Source of the DNA: Sciurus carolinensis
Taxonomy: Eukaryota; Chordata; Mammalia; Rodentia; Sciuridae
Assembly (NCBI RefSeq): GCF_902686445.1
Contig: NC_062223.1
Span: forward strand, 39,340,998-39,404,997
DNA length: 64,000 nucleotides
Reading direction: 5' to 3'
The notes beneath the pieces are model-generated. The model was not told the DNA's origin. It ran no database searches and saw only the letters and a program-made list of their open reading frames with translations. Numbering within the stretch: position 1 is the stretch's first letter; every line of letters begins with the position of its first letter. A program made the position numbers and the translations under genes. Below, one piece after another: positions 21,953 to 32,197 of the stretch.

Positions 21953-21983
21953 AGGAATAGCCAAATAAAGGAGAAATCGAATC

Positions 21984-24900
21984 ATGTCAAAAACAAATAT
22001 GAGTCAATTGACTGGGAATACAAATCATATCACAATAATAACCCTGAATGTTAATGGCCTGAATTCATCAATCAAAAGACACAGACTGGCAGATTGGATT
22101 AAAAAGAAAAATCCAACAATATGCTGCCTGCAAGAGACACATCTCATAGAAAGAGACACCCATAGACTAAAGGTGAAAGGATGGGGGAAAAACATACCAT
22201 GCACACGGACACAGCAAAAAAGCTGGAGTATCCATCCTCATCTCAGATAATGTGGACTTCAAACCAAAACTAGTCAGAAGGGATAAAGAAGGACACTACA
22301 TGCTGCTTAAGGGAAGCATAAATCAGCAAGACATAACAATCATAAATATCTATGCCCCGAACATTGGCTCATCCACGTCCGTCAAACAAATCCTTCTCAA
22401 TTCCAGAAATCAAATAGACCACAACACAATAATACTAGGCGATTTTAACACACCTCTCTCACCACTGGATAGATCGTCCAAACAAAAATTGAATAAAGAA
22501 ACTATAGATCTCAACAACACAATCAGCAATTTAGACTTAACGGACATATATAGAATATACCATCCAACAAAGAATGAATACACTTTCTTCTCAGCAGCAC
22601 ATGGATCCTTCTCTAAAATAGACCATATTTTATGCCACAAAGCTACTGTTAGCAAATACAAGAAGATAGAGATACTACCTTGCACTCTATCAGATCATAA
22701 TGGATTGAAATTAGAAATAAACGACAGAATAAAAAACAGAAACTTCTCCAATACCTGGAGACTAAATAATACACTATTATATGATGAATGGATAACAGAA
22801 GACATCAGGAGGGAAATAAAAAAATTCTTAGAAGTAAACGAGAACAAAGACACATCATATCAAAATCTCTGGGACACTATGAAAGCAGTACTTAGAGGAA
22901 GATTTATTTCATGGGGTGCATTCAAAAAAAGAAGTAGAAATCAACAAATAAACGACTTAACACTACAGCTCAAAGCACTAGAAAAAGAAGAGCAGACCAA
23001 TACCAAAAGTAGTAGAAGACAGGAAATAGTTAAAATCAGAGCCGAAATCAACGAAATCGAAACAAAAGAAACAATCGGAAAAATTAACAAAATAAATAGT
23101 TGGTTCTTTGAAAAAATAAATAAAATTGATAAACCCTTAGCCACACTAACAAAGAGAAAGAGGGAGAAAACTCAAATTACTAAAATTCGGAATGAACAAG
23201 GAAACATCACAACAGACACGAGTGAAATACAAAACATAATTAGAAGCTATTTCGAAAATCTATACTCCAACAAAACAGAAAACCTCGAAGACATCAACAA
23301 ATTTCTAGAGACATATGAACTACCTAAACTGAACGAGGAGGACATACACAACTTAAATAAACCAATTTCAAGCAATGAAATAGAAGAGGTCATCAAAAGC
23401 CTACCAACAAAGAAAAGTCCAGGACCAGATGGGTTCTCAGCCGAGTTCTACAAAACCTTTAAAGAAGAGCTCATTCCAATACTCCTCAAACTATTCCATG
23501 AAATAGAAGAGGAGGGAACCCTACCAAACTCGTTCTATGAAGCCAATATCACCCTGATACCTAAACCAGACAGAGACACATCAAGGAAAGAAAATTTCAG
23601 ACCAATATCCTTAATGAACATCGATGCAAAAATTCTCAACAAAATTTTAGCAAATCGCATACAAATATATATTAAAAAGATAGTGCACCACGATCAAGTG
23701 GGTTTTATCCCAGGGATGCAAGGTTGGTTCAACATTCGGAAATCAATAAATGTCATTCACCATATCAACAGACTTAAAGTTAAGAATCACATGATTATTT
23801 CAATAGATGCAGAAAAAGCATTTGATAAAATACAGCATCCCTTCATGCTCAAAACACTAGAAAAAATTGGGGTAATGGGAACATTCCTAAACATTATAAA
23901 GGCCATCTACGCTAAGCCCATGGCTAATATCATTCTAAATGGTGAAAAACTGAAAGCGTTCCCCCTAAAAACTGGAACAAGGCAGGGATGCCCTCTTTCA
24001 CCGCTTCTATTCAACATCGTCCTTGAGACTCTAGCCAGAGCAATCAGACAAACCAAAGAAATTAAAGGGATACGAATAGGAAAAGAAGAACTCAAACTAT
24101 CCCTGTTCGCTGATGACATGATTATATATTTAGAGGAACCTGGAAATTCCACCAGAAAACTTTTAGAACTCATAAGTGAATTCAGTAAAGTAGCAGGTTA
24201 CAAGATCAATGCTCATAAATCCAATGCATTTTTATACATAAGTGATGAATCTTCAGAAAGAGAAATTAGGAAAACTACCCCATTCACAATAGCATCAAAA
24301 AAAATAAAATACTTGGGAATCAATCTCACAAAAGAGGTGAAAGACCTCTACAATGAGAACTACAGAACACTAAAGAAAGAAATTCAAGAAAACCTTAGAA
24401 GATGGAAAGATCTCCCATGTTCCTGGATAGGCAGAATTAATATCGTCAAAATGGCTATACTACCTAAAGTTCTATACAGATTCAATGCAATTCCAATTAA
24501 AATCCCAATGATGTACCTCGCAGAAATAGAGCAAGCAATTATGAAATTCATCTGGAAGAATAAAAAACCTAGAATAGCTAAAGCAATCCTCAGTAGCAAG
24601 AGCGAAGCAGGGGGTATTGCAATACCAGATCTTCAACTCTACTACAAAGCAATAGTAACAAAAACGGCATGGTATTGGTACCAAAATAGACAGGTAGATC
24701 AATGGTACAGAATAGAGGACATGGACACAAACCCAAATAAATACAATTTTCTCATACTAGACAAAGGTTCCAACAATATGCAATGGAGAAAAGATAGCCT
24801 CTTCAACAAATGGTGCTGGGAAAACTGGAAAACTATATGCAATAGAATGAAACTAAACCCCTATCTCTCACCCTACACAAAACTCAACTCAAAATGGATC

Positions 24901-25833
24901 AAGGACCTCGGAATCAGACCAGAGACCCTGCATCTTATAGAAGAAAAAGTAGGTCCAAATCTTCAACTTGTTGGCTCAGGATCAGATTTCCTTAACAGGA
25001 CTCCCATAGCACAAGAAATAAAAGCAAGAATAAACAACTGGGATAGATTCAAACTAAAAAGCTTTCTCTCAGCAAAGGAAACTATCAGAAATGTGAAGAG
25101 AGAGCCTACAGAGTGGGAGAATATCTTTGCCAACCATACCTCAGATAGAGCGCTAATTTCCAGAATCTATAAAGAACTCAAAAAACTCTACACGAAGAAT
25201 ACAAATAATCCAATCAACAAATGGGCTAAGGAAATGAACAGACACTTCACAGAAGAAGATGTACAAGTAATCACCAGATATATGAAAAAATGTTCAACAT
25301 CCCTAGTAATAAGGGAAATGCAAATCAAAACTACCCTAAGATTTCATCTCACGCCAATTAGAATGGCGATTATCAAGAATACAAGCAACAATAGGTGTTG
25401 GCGAGGATGTGGTGAAAAAGGAACACTCATACATTGCTGGTGGGGTTGCAAATTAGTGCAACCACTCTGGAAAGCAGTGTGGAGATTCCTCAGAAAGCTT
25501 GGAATGGAAACACCATTTGACCCAGCTATCCCACTCCTTGGCCTATACCCAAAGGACTTAAAATCAGCATACTACAGAGATACAGCCACATCAATGTTCA
25601 TTGCTGCTCAATTCACCATAGCCAGATTGTGGAACCAACCTAGATGTCCTTCAGTTGATGAATGGATAAAGAAACTGTGGCATATTTATACAATGGAATA
25701 TTACTCCGCAATGAAGAATGATAAAATTATGGCATTTGTAGGCAAATGGTCGAAATTGGAGAATATCATGCTGAGTGAGATAAGCCAATCTCAAAAAACT
25801 AAAGGACGAATGATCTCGCTGATAAGCGGATGA
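21984..25833 (+). pseudogene. level-3 L1 ORF2 (endonuclease-reverse transcriptase), one frameshift
   Basis: ORF2p nicks target DNA and reverse-transcribes L1 RNA from the nick. A first frame (21984-22250, 88 codons) carries the start of the apurinic-type endonuclease (LNVNGLNS, CLQETH). At an A6 run (22216-22221) the frame shifts by one. The remaining 1193 codons are open from 22252. There the endonuclease continues ([21 protein letters not shown]), followed by [24 protein letters not shown] and catalytic [14 protein letters not shown] is at 24106-24117, and the C-terminal Cys-rich segment ([18 protein letters not shown]) ends with SLISG. Total about 1280 residues versus 1275 in human L1. The start may be the ATG at 21984 or the one at 22002. 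Only the single-base shift breaks the gene. Confidence 0.92.
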
Positions 25834-25865
25834 GGACATATAATGGGGGGTGGGAGGGGCTAGCA

Positions 25866-25894
25866 TTAGGTTTAGGGTTAAGTTTAGAGTTAGG
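25866..25894 (+). repeat. telomere-like degenerate motifs in L1 3'UTR
   Basis: TTAGG-TTTAGGG-TTAAG-TTTAGAG-TTAGG in a row just after the ORF2 stop. The level-2 copy (complement of 17995-18023) keeps the same motifs, with TTAGG in place of TTAAG. They are thus a property of the subfamily 3'UTR rather than a telomeric capture event at this site. Confidence 0.7.
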
Positions 25895-25946
25895 CTAAGG
25901 AGAGCAGTAAGAATGAAGGAAAGAAGGACTGTGTAGAGGGAAAAGA

Positions 25947-25990
25947 GGGGTGGGAGGGGTGGGAGGGGTGGGAGGGGTGGGGGGGAGGGG
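25947..25990 (+). promoter_or_regulatory. G-quadruplex-prone tract of L1 3'UTR
   Basis: Nine consecutive G runs of three to seven separated by single T or A bases (three GGGGTGGGA units then GGGGTGGGGGGGAGGGG). Single-base loops predict a very stable quadruplex in DNA or RNA. A G-rich 3'UTR tract is a known feature of mammalian L1s and has been proposed to help retrotransposition. Level 2 has only one 9-bp unit in the same place (17919-17945, complement), so the tract has changed length. Confidence 0.8.
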
Positions 25991-25998
25991 AAAAATAT

Positions 25999-26004
25999 AA
26001 TAAA
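25999..26004 (+). terminator. L1 polyadenylation signal
   Basis: AATAAA about 22 nt before the first A-run (starting at 26027), after 'catcattaccctatgtaaac'. This is the element's own signal. Confidence 0.85.
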
Positions 26005-26026
26005 CATCATTACCCTATGTAAACGT

Positions 26027-26111
26027 AAAAAAAAATAAATAAAAAAAAAAGAAAAAAAAGAAAATAATAAAAATATGTTTTTAAAAAGGGAAAAAAAAAA
26101 AAAAAAAAAAA
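26027..26111 (+). mobile_element. interrupted poly(A) tail of level-3 L1, possible micro-transduction
   Basis: A-rich sequence to about 26064, then 'taataaaaatatgtttttaa' and AAAGGG, then a pure A run 26091-26111 ending at the target-site duplication. The middle segment has a second AATAAA (26066-26071) about 19 nt before the terminal A-run. A short read-through transcript using that signal would explain the pattern. A mutated internal tail is the alternative. Confidence 0.6.
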
Positions 26112-26125
26112 TAGAATGATATTAG
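26112..26125. repeat. 14-bp target-site duplication of level-3 L1, right copy
   Basis: 'tagaatgatattag' identical to 19950-19963. It directly follows the poly(A) and continues into level-2 ORF2 on the minus strand ('ccatgggcttagcgtagat'). Confidence 0.95.
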
Positions 26126-27325
26126 CCATGGGCTTAGCGTAGATTGCCTTTATAATGTTTAGGAATGTTCCCACTACCCCAATTTTTTCTAGTGTTTTGA
26201 GCATGAAGGGATGCTGTATTTTATCAAATGCTTTTTCTGCATCTATTGAAATAATCATGTGATTCTTAACTTTAAGTCTGTTGATATGGTGAATGATATT
26301 TATTGATTTCTGAATGTTGAACCAACCTTGCATCCCTGGGATAAAACCCACTTGATCGTGGTGCACTATCTTTTTAATATATATTTGTATGCGATTTGAT
26401 AAAATTTTGTTGAGAATTTTTGCATCGATATTCATTAAGGATATTGGTCTGAAATTTTCTTTCCTCAAAGTGTCTCTGTCTGGTTTAGGTATCAGGGTGA
26501 TATTGGCTTCATAGAACGAGTTTGGGAGGGTTCCCTCCTCTTCTATTTCATGGAATAGTTTGAGAAGTATTGGAATGAGCTCTTCTTTAAAGGTTTTGTA
26601 GAACTCGGCTGAGAACCCATCTGGTCCTGGACTTTTCTTTGTTGGTAGGCTTTTGATGACCTCTTCTATTTCATTGCTTGAAATTGGTTTATTTAAGTTG
26701 TGTATGTCCTCCTCGTTCAGTTTAGGTAGTTCATATGTCTCTAGAAATTTGTTGATGTCTTCGAGGTTTTCTGTTTTGTTGGAGTATAGATTTTCGAAAT
26801 AGCTTCTAATTATGTTTTGTATTTCACTCGTGTCTGTTGTGATGTTTCCTTGTTCATTCCGAATTTTAGTAATTTGAGTTTTCTCCCTCTTTCTCTTTGT
26901 TAGTGTGGCTAAGGGTTTATCAATTTTATTTATTTTTTCAAAGAACCAACTATTTATTTTGTTAATTTTTCCAATTGTTTCTTTTGTTTCGATTTCGTTG
27001 ATTTCGGCTCTGATTTTAACTATTTCCTGTCTTCTACTACCTTTGGTATTGGTCTGCTCTTCTTTTTCTAGTGCTTTGAGCTGTAGTGTTAAGTCGTTTA
27101 TTTGTTGATTTCTTCTTCTTTTTTTGAATGCACCCCATGAAATAAATCTTCCTCTAAGTACTGCTTTCATAGTGTCCCAGAGATTTTGATATGATGTGTC
27201 TTTGTTCTCGTTTACTTCTAAGAATTTTTTTATTTCCCTCCTGATGTCTTCTGTTATCCATTCATCGTATAATAGTGTATTATTTAGTCTCCAGGTATTG
27301 GAGAAGTTTCTGTTTTTTATTCTGT
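26126..27325 (-). pseudogene. level-2 L1 ORF2, N-terminal side of the reverse transcriptase
   Basis: Complement of about 22724-23923 of the level-3 copy and nearly identical to it. The minus-strand frame is open from MKAVLRGRF (27170) through [22 protein letters not shown] and [10 protein letters not shown] to ANII at the insertion point. The true frame was then cut by level 3. The apparent continuation into an F-rich peptide is only the level-3 poly(A) read backwards. The endonuclease part of ORF2 is absent because of the internal deletion at 27325/27326. Confidence 0.93.
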
Positions 27326-27605
27326 CCTGGGTTCTGGAGCGACTGGGGGTGCAGTCACCCTCTAGGCTGCCATCTTGGATCGCCCCGTGAAGAGAGCCTG
27401 CAGCCGGAGTGGGCAGAGCCGCCTGAAGAGGTCTCTGGCTGCCCTGCCCTAATCCCAGAGGCTGCTTGCTGATTGCGGCTCTCCGCTGGTTCGTTGCCGG
27501 AGTACGCTGCGCTGCAGGGGCTCCGGGACTCGGAGCTTGTTCTGGTCAGAAAGGCTCTCACTAGCGGGCCAGTTCTGTTCCGAGAACCTGGAGAAGCTGG
27601 CTGTG
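27326..27605 (-). mobile_element. level-2 L1 5'UTR fragment fused to ORF2
   Basis: Complement of about 20206-20488 of the level-3 5'UTR: end of monomer 1, the 'cgatccaagatggc'-type start of monomer 2 and its first ~58 bases. It joins directly to ORF2 at 27325. Relative to level 3, about 2.2 kb (rest of the 5'UTR, ORF1, ORF2 endonuclease start) is missing, with a 2-base overlap (GA/TC) at the joint. The 5' end is truncated inside monomer 1 with a 3-base TGG overlap at the target, as is common for L1 insertions. CpG sites have partly decayed. Confidence 0.9.
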
Positions 27606-27621
27606 TGGAGTGTAGATTTTC
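27606..27621. repeat. 16-bp target-site duplication of level-2 L1, right copy
   Basis: 'tggagtgtagattttc' identical to 17621-17636. It is followed by 'aaactagtttctaattatg', the continuation of the level-1 ORF2. Confidence 0.92.
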
Positions 27622-28475
27622 AAACTAGTTTCTAATTATGTTGTGTATTTCAATGGTGTCTATCATGATATTTCCTTTTTCATCACAAATTTTAGTTATT
27701 TGAATTTTCTCTCTCCTTCTCTCTGTTAGTATGTCTAAGGACTTATTTATTTTGTTTACTTTTTCAAAGAACCAACTTTTTATTTTGCCAATATTTTGAA
27801 TTGTTTCTTTCATTTCAGTTTCATTGATTTCAGCTCTGATTTTAATTTATTTCCTGTCTTCTACTATTTTGGGGATTGATCTCTTCTTCATTTTCTAGGG
27901 CTTTAAGATGTAATGTTAGGTCATTTATTTGTTGACTTTTCATTCTTTTATTGAATGAACTCCATGCAATGAATATTCCTCTTAGTACTGCTTTCATAGT
28001 GTCCCAGAAATTTTGATATGTTGTATTGTTGTTCTGGTTTATGTCTAGGAATTTTTTTATCTCCTCTCTGATGTCTTCTTTATCCATGCATCATTCAATA
28101 GCATACTATTTAGTCTCCAGATGTTGGAGTAGTTTTTGTTTTTATTTTATCATCAATTTCTAATTTCATTCCATTTTGATCTTATAACATACAAGGAAGT
28201 ATCTCGATTTTTTGGTATTTACTAAGAGTTGCTTTGTGTCATAACATATGGTCTATTTTCAAGAAGGATCCCTGTGCTGCTAAGAAGAAAGTATATTCGT
28301 TCATTGATGGATGGAATATTCTATATATGTCTGTTACGTCTAAATTATTGACTGTGTTATTGAATTCTATGTTTTCTTTGTTCAGTTTGTGTTGGAAGAT
28401 CTATCAAGTGGTAAGAGAGGTGTGTTAATCTCCCAGTATTATTGTGTTGTGGTCTATTTGGTTCCTGGAATTGAT
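27622..28475 (-). pseudogene. level-1 old L1 ORF2 remnant, right part (endonuclease to RT linker)
   Basis: Complement matches level-3 ORF2 from about 23260 back to about 22410. Recognisable peptides include IKSWFFEKVNKINK and ILTERRREKIQITK at 27625-27813, and a [18 protein letters not shown] segment within 27842-28087. The endonuclease motif region shows as 'attattgtgttgtggtctat' near 28440. Frameshifts and stops are frequent. It is an older subfamily than levels 2 and 3. Homology fades at about 28475. Confidence 0.85.
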
Positions 28476-28559
28476 CTTTGATGGATGCCTCTTTACTAGA
28501 CAATTTATGTGTCATATGGTAACTCAGCATTTAGCCTTCTATTAAATGTTCTGTCTTTC

Positions 28560-28810
28560 AAGACATTTGAGTGATTTCACATTCCTACTAAAAGTATATA
28601 GTGAATTCACTATTTTTTTCTAGTTCCTCACTAAAACTTGTTATTTTCTGTCATTAATTAAAGTCATCCTAGTGGATGTGAAGTAGTATCTCATTATGGT
28701 TTGATTTATATTTCTTACATGAATTTTTGGTTGAGTATAATTTTGTGTACTTATTGAGCAATTTCTTATTTGAGGAATTGTCTACTCAGATATTTTGACC
28801 GTTATTAATA
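28560..28810 (-). mobile_element. ancient L1 fragment (ORF2 3' region)
   Basis: 'catcctagtggatgtgaagt', 'agtatctcattatggtttga' and 'tgtgtacttattgagcaatt' resemble the complement of the L1M ORF2 C-terminal region ('catcctagtgggtgtgaagtggtatctcattgtgg' type). It is separate from, and older than, the level-1 element. Confidence 0.6.
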
Positions 28811-31591
28811 TAATTTGAGGGAAACAATGAAGTGTTAGAAAAGGATTTGCCCAAGTCTATACAAGTAATGAGTCTAAATGACTCATTTGAAATTCATTAT
28901 TATTCTAGAATCTGTGATCTAATCAATTAAATTTATTCTATTTTTTTCCATTTCCTTTCAATTACTAGTATGATTGATCTGAAGGCATGTCTATATCTAT
29001 ACATACTTCCTATATTTAAAAACCATTAATTTATGTTTAAAATCAGCAAATACAATAATATTTCTCAATATGTATACACAAATTCTCCAAATAGTAACCT
29101 GAAAAATTACTCCTATGTTTCTTTTATTTATCTGGTATCAGAGCAGAGGGCTGAAGTACTAATCTCTTTGCATCAGTGAAAACCTTATGGTAACTAAGTG
29201 TGTAGTTAGAAAGATGGTTCCAGTAGTTTTCCTTTAAATTCCCATTTCCTTTTGTCAATGAGGATTTAAAATAATATAATTATATAATGTACACACTTGG
29301 AACTGGATACTTTTTCAATGAGAAGAAGCTTTCATCAAAATATTTTTCAGTCTTTAGGAATTTTGGTTCTCTCTTACTTTCCAAAAATCAACTGGTTCAG
29401 TAGAAAGCTTTCAGGAATAAGAACAAATGCCCTTGCAGCAAACCATGTCATAGCCTGAGTGCCAGAAGAGAGCAAAGTGCAAAGCAGCATGTGAGAAGGA
29501 TTGGGTCACAGGGACAGATCTTAGAGGTCACATTTATGAAGGAAGGTTTGAGGTCTCTGTAATAAAAAAAAGCATTTTGAATTGTAATGCTGAGCTGTTA
29601 ATGGTCTGCCACAAAACACAGAGCACTGTGCTTCTTATTGCACTTACTGGTGGTAAATTTTGCTCTATAATTTGGATTGTTATAAAAATGTGATCCTCCC
29701 ATGATAAAACTAAGCATGTCAATCATATTTTATTAAACTTAGCAACAGAAATAACTTCTAGAATACTATCAGTCCATCTCTATTTAGGATTATTATTTTT
29801 TTAACCATGGATTTTGAGTGATCAGAAAGTGTTAGAGTTCTATATTTCTGTGCCAATTCTGGAACCTCATATTTCCAAAATGTATTATGCTGTATCATGT
29901 GAAGAAAAGTTAAATAGGGAATGAATGTATTCATGAGGGAAAAAAGGTTGGGGTAATGCATAGTTCATGCAATATAGAGTTAAATAAAAATAGAAAGGAT
30001 GCAAACCCATGGTAAAATGCTTATTAATGTTTTTGTGATCAGGTTATGAAGAAATTTAGCTTGGCCTTTCAGCATTAAAGAAATTCACATGAATTATGGA
30101 AAACTCCTCCTGAGCATTTAACTCTTATCTTCCAGGGTTTTTATATGACTTATCTACAATTTTTTGTGCAAAATCCCTTCTTCCTTTGGTCTGTTCTATT
30201 ATCTCTAATTGTAATCATAATGTAAAATAGTAATACTAACAAATATTGCATGATTAAAATATCTGGCACTGTACTAATCTATTACAATATACACCATTAC
30301 TTAATATCCCCAACAGTTCTAGGATATAAGTAATGCCATTACTAATTTCACAAATTGGATAACCCAAATTTATATTAGTAGCAATTTTTCCATCTTAGTA
30401 AAGAAGACAATAACCACGTTGACTCTGTTCTAACCAGTTTCTCAGCAAGTCCTGTTAATAGATAGGAAAAGAATTTCAGGACTTTCCACTCCACAATGGA
30501 AGGGTTCAAGCACAAATTGTACTTTTGTTATCAAGAATTACCATTATTATTCATTGTTGCATCTAGGTATTTATATTGCATTTCTGGCCACCATATTTTG
30601 ATGGGTTGTTCTGTTGTCAGTTCAATTACTCCACTCTGATCTTACTCTGTCTCATTTTCATTTCCATCAAAGTTCACAAATACAGTCTCATTAATCATAC
30701 AGAGAATATGCGTGACATAAATTTTCAAGTAATTTTGATCTCTATGCTGAATGTGGATCAATTTAATCTGAAAGGATCTCTGAAAATTTGATTCAAGCTT
30801 TAGAATAAGGGAGATTTACACTTTCCTTTTTAAACATTTTAACTGAATTTAAAAGGGGTGAATTAAAAATATATTATTTAAAGTAATTCAATGAGTAAAT
30901 AAGTTATGTTACCACATTGGAAAAACAAAAGGTCAACATGATAATTTGATTCTCAGTTCACTGTTTTTTTGATTCGTTCCTTTGGTTTAATTAAGTATGC
31001 TTTTTAAAAAAATTTTGAGTTGAATTTATATTATGCTTACACACATCCAACCTGTTGTTATAATGAATGCAATGACAAATTAGCTTTCAGATAAAAATTA
31101 TTTTGTGCATGTTCTTAAGATTAATTCAGGATATTTAGGAGCAATTATTCATAAAGGGAAAGGAAATTCTTCAAAAATTAATTTCTAGGTAAGTGAATTT
31201 ATACTCGTTTGTATGTGTGTGTATTTATGTGCTGGTGTACCCAGTAAGGTTCTTGCTGTGAATTAATTATAAAAATAAAAGGCTAGTATAGCATTTTAGC
31301 AACATTTGGCTGTATTCTGTTTTCAACTAATTGGGAAAAATTTCATTCATTCCAGATAAAAGATTATGGCTGAAAATTTCTTAGGCACTTCATATTATAA
31401 TTTATAATTGTAAATATATATATATAATGTTCAGAATTTTATATATATATATATATAGTTACAGGTGGTGAAATTATTTTATTATATTAATCATTATAGG
31501 AACTGATATAATTACCAACCATAATGTAGATACCAGTTAGAAAACTGATAAGTTAAGGACAGGCAAAATATTTAATTTCACATTGAGATAT
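28811..31591. other. AT-rich intergenic DNA
   Basis: No gene or RNA recognised. It contains one MIR-like patch (30262-30400) and an alternating TA tract at 31412-31457 ('taaatatatatatataatg' then 'tatatatatatatatatag') that could extrude a hairpin. Small open frames here (for example 30576-30791) show no domain. Confidence 0.55.
30262..30400 (-). repeat. MIR-family SINE fragment
   Basis: 'tctggcactgtactaatcta' then 'ccccaacagttctaggatat', then 'atttcacaaattggataacc'. This is the MIR order on the complementary strand (cactgtactaag / cacaaccctatgag / tttacagatgaggaaac), heavily diverged. Confidence 0.5.
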
Positions 31592-32059
31592 TGTGGAGAG
31601 TAGTGCTCTAAATCATGGCCTGACTCTCCCCACTGCATTTGCACTGGTAGCTGCCTGTGTGAAGGTGCAGGTCCCCCCTTTCTATGGTAATGCCAGCCAG
31701 GGGTGGCTACATGCAAAGTCATGCTATGCTATCAGTCGAGGCCTTGAGTTCAGCACCTTCTCCAGGGATAGTGAATACTGAACAAAAAGATTACCCTAAT
31801 GTCTTGCCAGTCCTGCCTCCTTCAGATTGCTGGCTTTGCTGAAACTTTACCACAATTAACATTTTAATGATGAAAGCTACATAATAAACTTGCTGAGCTA
31901 GCTCTGCATCAGTCAAACCTCACCAGGACTTGGCTATCCATCTGTCCCCAACCTTTTCTCCCTATTGTGTCTGTTTGTCTTTTCTTTATTCCCCTTCCCC
32001 ACTCTGGTATCTCCTTAATTAATGGCGGAATCTCTGAGAGAAATGAAAGGCTTGTGGCA
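31592..32059 (+). mobile_element. class II (ERVK/IAP-like) ERV 5' LTR
   Basis: 468 bp from TGTGGAGAGTAG to TGTGGCA, so TG...CA termini, placed two bases before a primer-binding site. AATAAA at 31883-31888 marks the probable R region polyadenylation signal, followed by a T/C-rich stretch up to U5. The layout (LTR, PBS, leader, gag start) identifies it as a 5' LTR rather than a solo LTR. It is an old endogenous retrovirus copy. Class II assignment rests on the lysine-type PBS and the gag start. Confidence 0.75.
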
Positions 32060-32061
32060 AT

Positions 32062-32079
32062 TGGTACCCAAACGGGGAC
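32062..32079 (+). promoter_or_regulatory. retroviral primer-binding site, tRNA-Lys type
   Basis: 18 bases 'tggtacccaaacggggac' two bases after the LTR. They match the tRNA-Lys 3' end complement (TGGCGCCCGAACAGGGAC type) except at four positions. Substitutions fit decay of an old copy. Confidence 0.75.
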
Positions 32080-32197
32080 AAGAAGAGGGATAGGACCCCT
32101 GGGGAAACTCCTCTTCACTGGTCAGATGGGAGTCACTGCTGAGGCCATGCAGCAGTTAAAGAAAGGTGAAAAGCAAGTTTTTAGCTAGGTATAAAAC

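Larger units (their letters stand above)
19964..26111 (+). mobile_element. level-3 full-length, near-intact L1 retrotransposon
   Basis: A complete non-LTR retrotransposon of about 6.15 kb with perfect 14-bp target-site duplications. Order: 5'UTR promoter with two 459-bp-spaced monomers (19964-20904), ORF1 (20905-21952), 31-nt spacer, ORF2 (21984-25833), 3'UTR with G-quadruplex-prone tract, AATAAA at 25999-26004, then an interrupted poly(A) to 26111. It uses target-primed reverse transcription to copy its RNA into the genome. ORF1 and ORF2 each appear to have one extra A in an A-run. Apart from these, both frames are open to about the expected family lengths, so the element is young. It sits inside an older minus-strand L1 of the same family. 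Confidence 0.97.

Noticed and set aside
25651..26010. 119-codon minus-strand frame with many prolines and leucines
   Set aside because: It is the antisense of the L1 3'UTR G-rich tract and ORF2 end, a composition artefact.
26010..27170. 386-codon minus-strand open frame ending in a phenylalanine-rich tail
   Set aside because: It is level-2 L1 ORF2 running into the level-3 poly(A) read as poly(T). The tail is a junction artefact and not a membrane protein.
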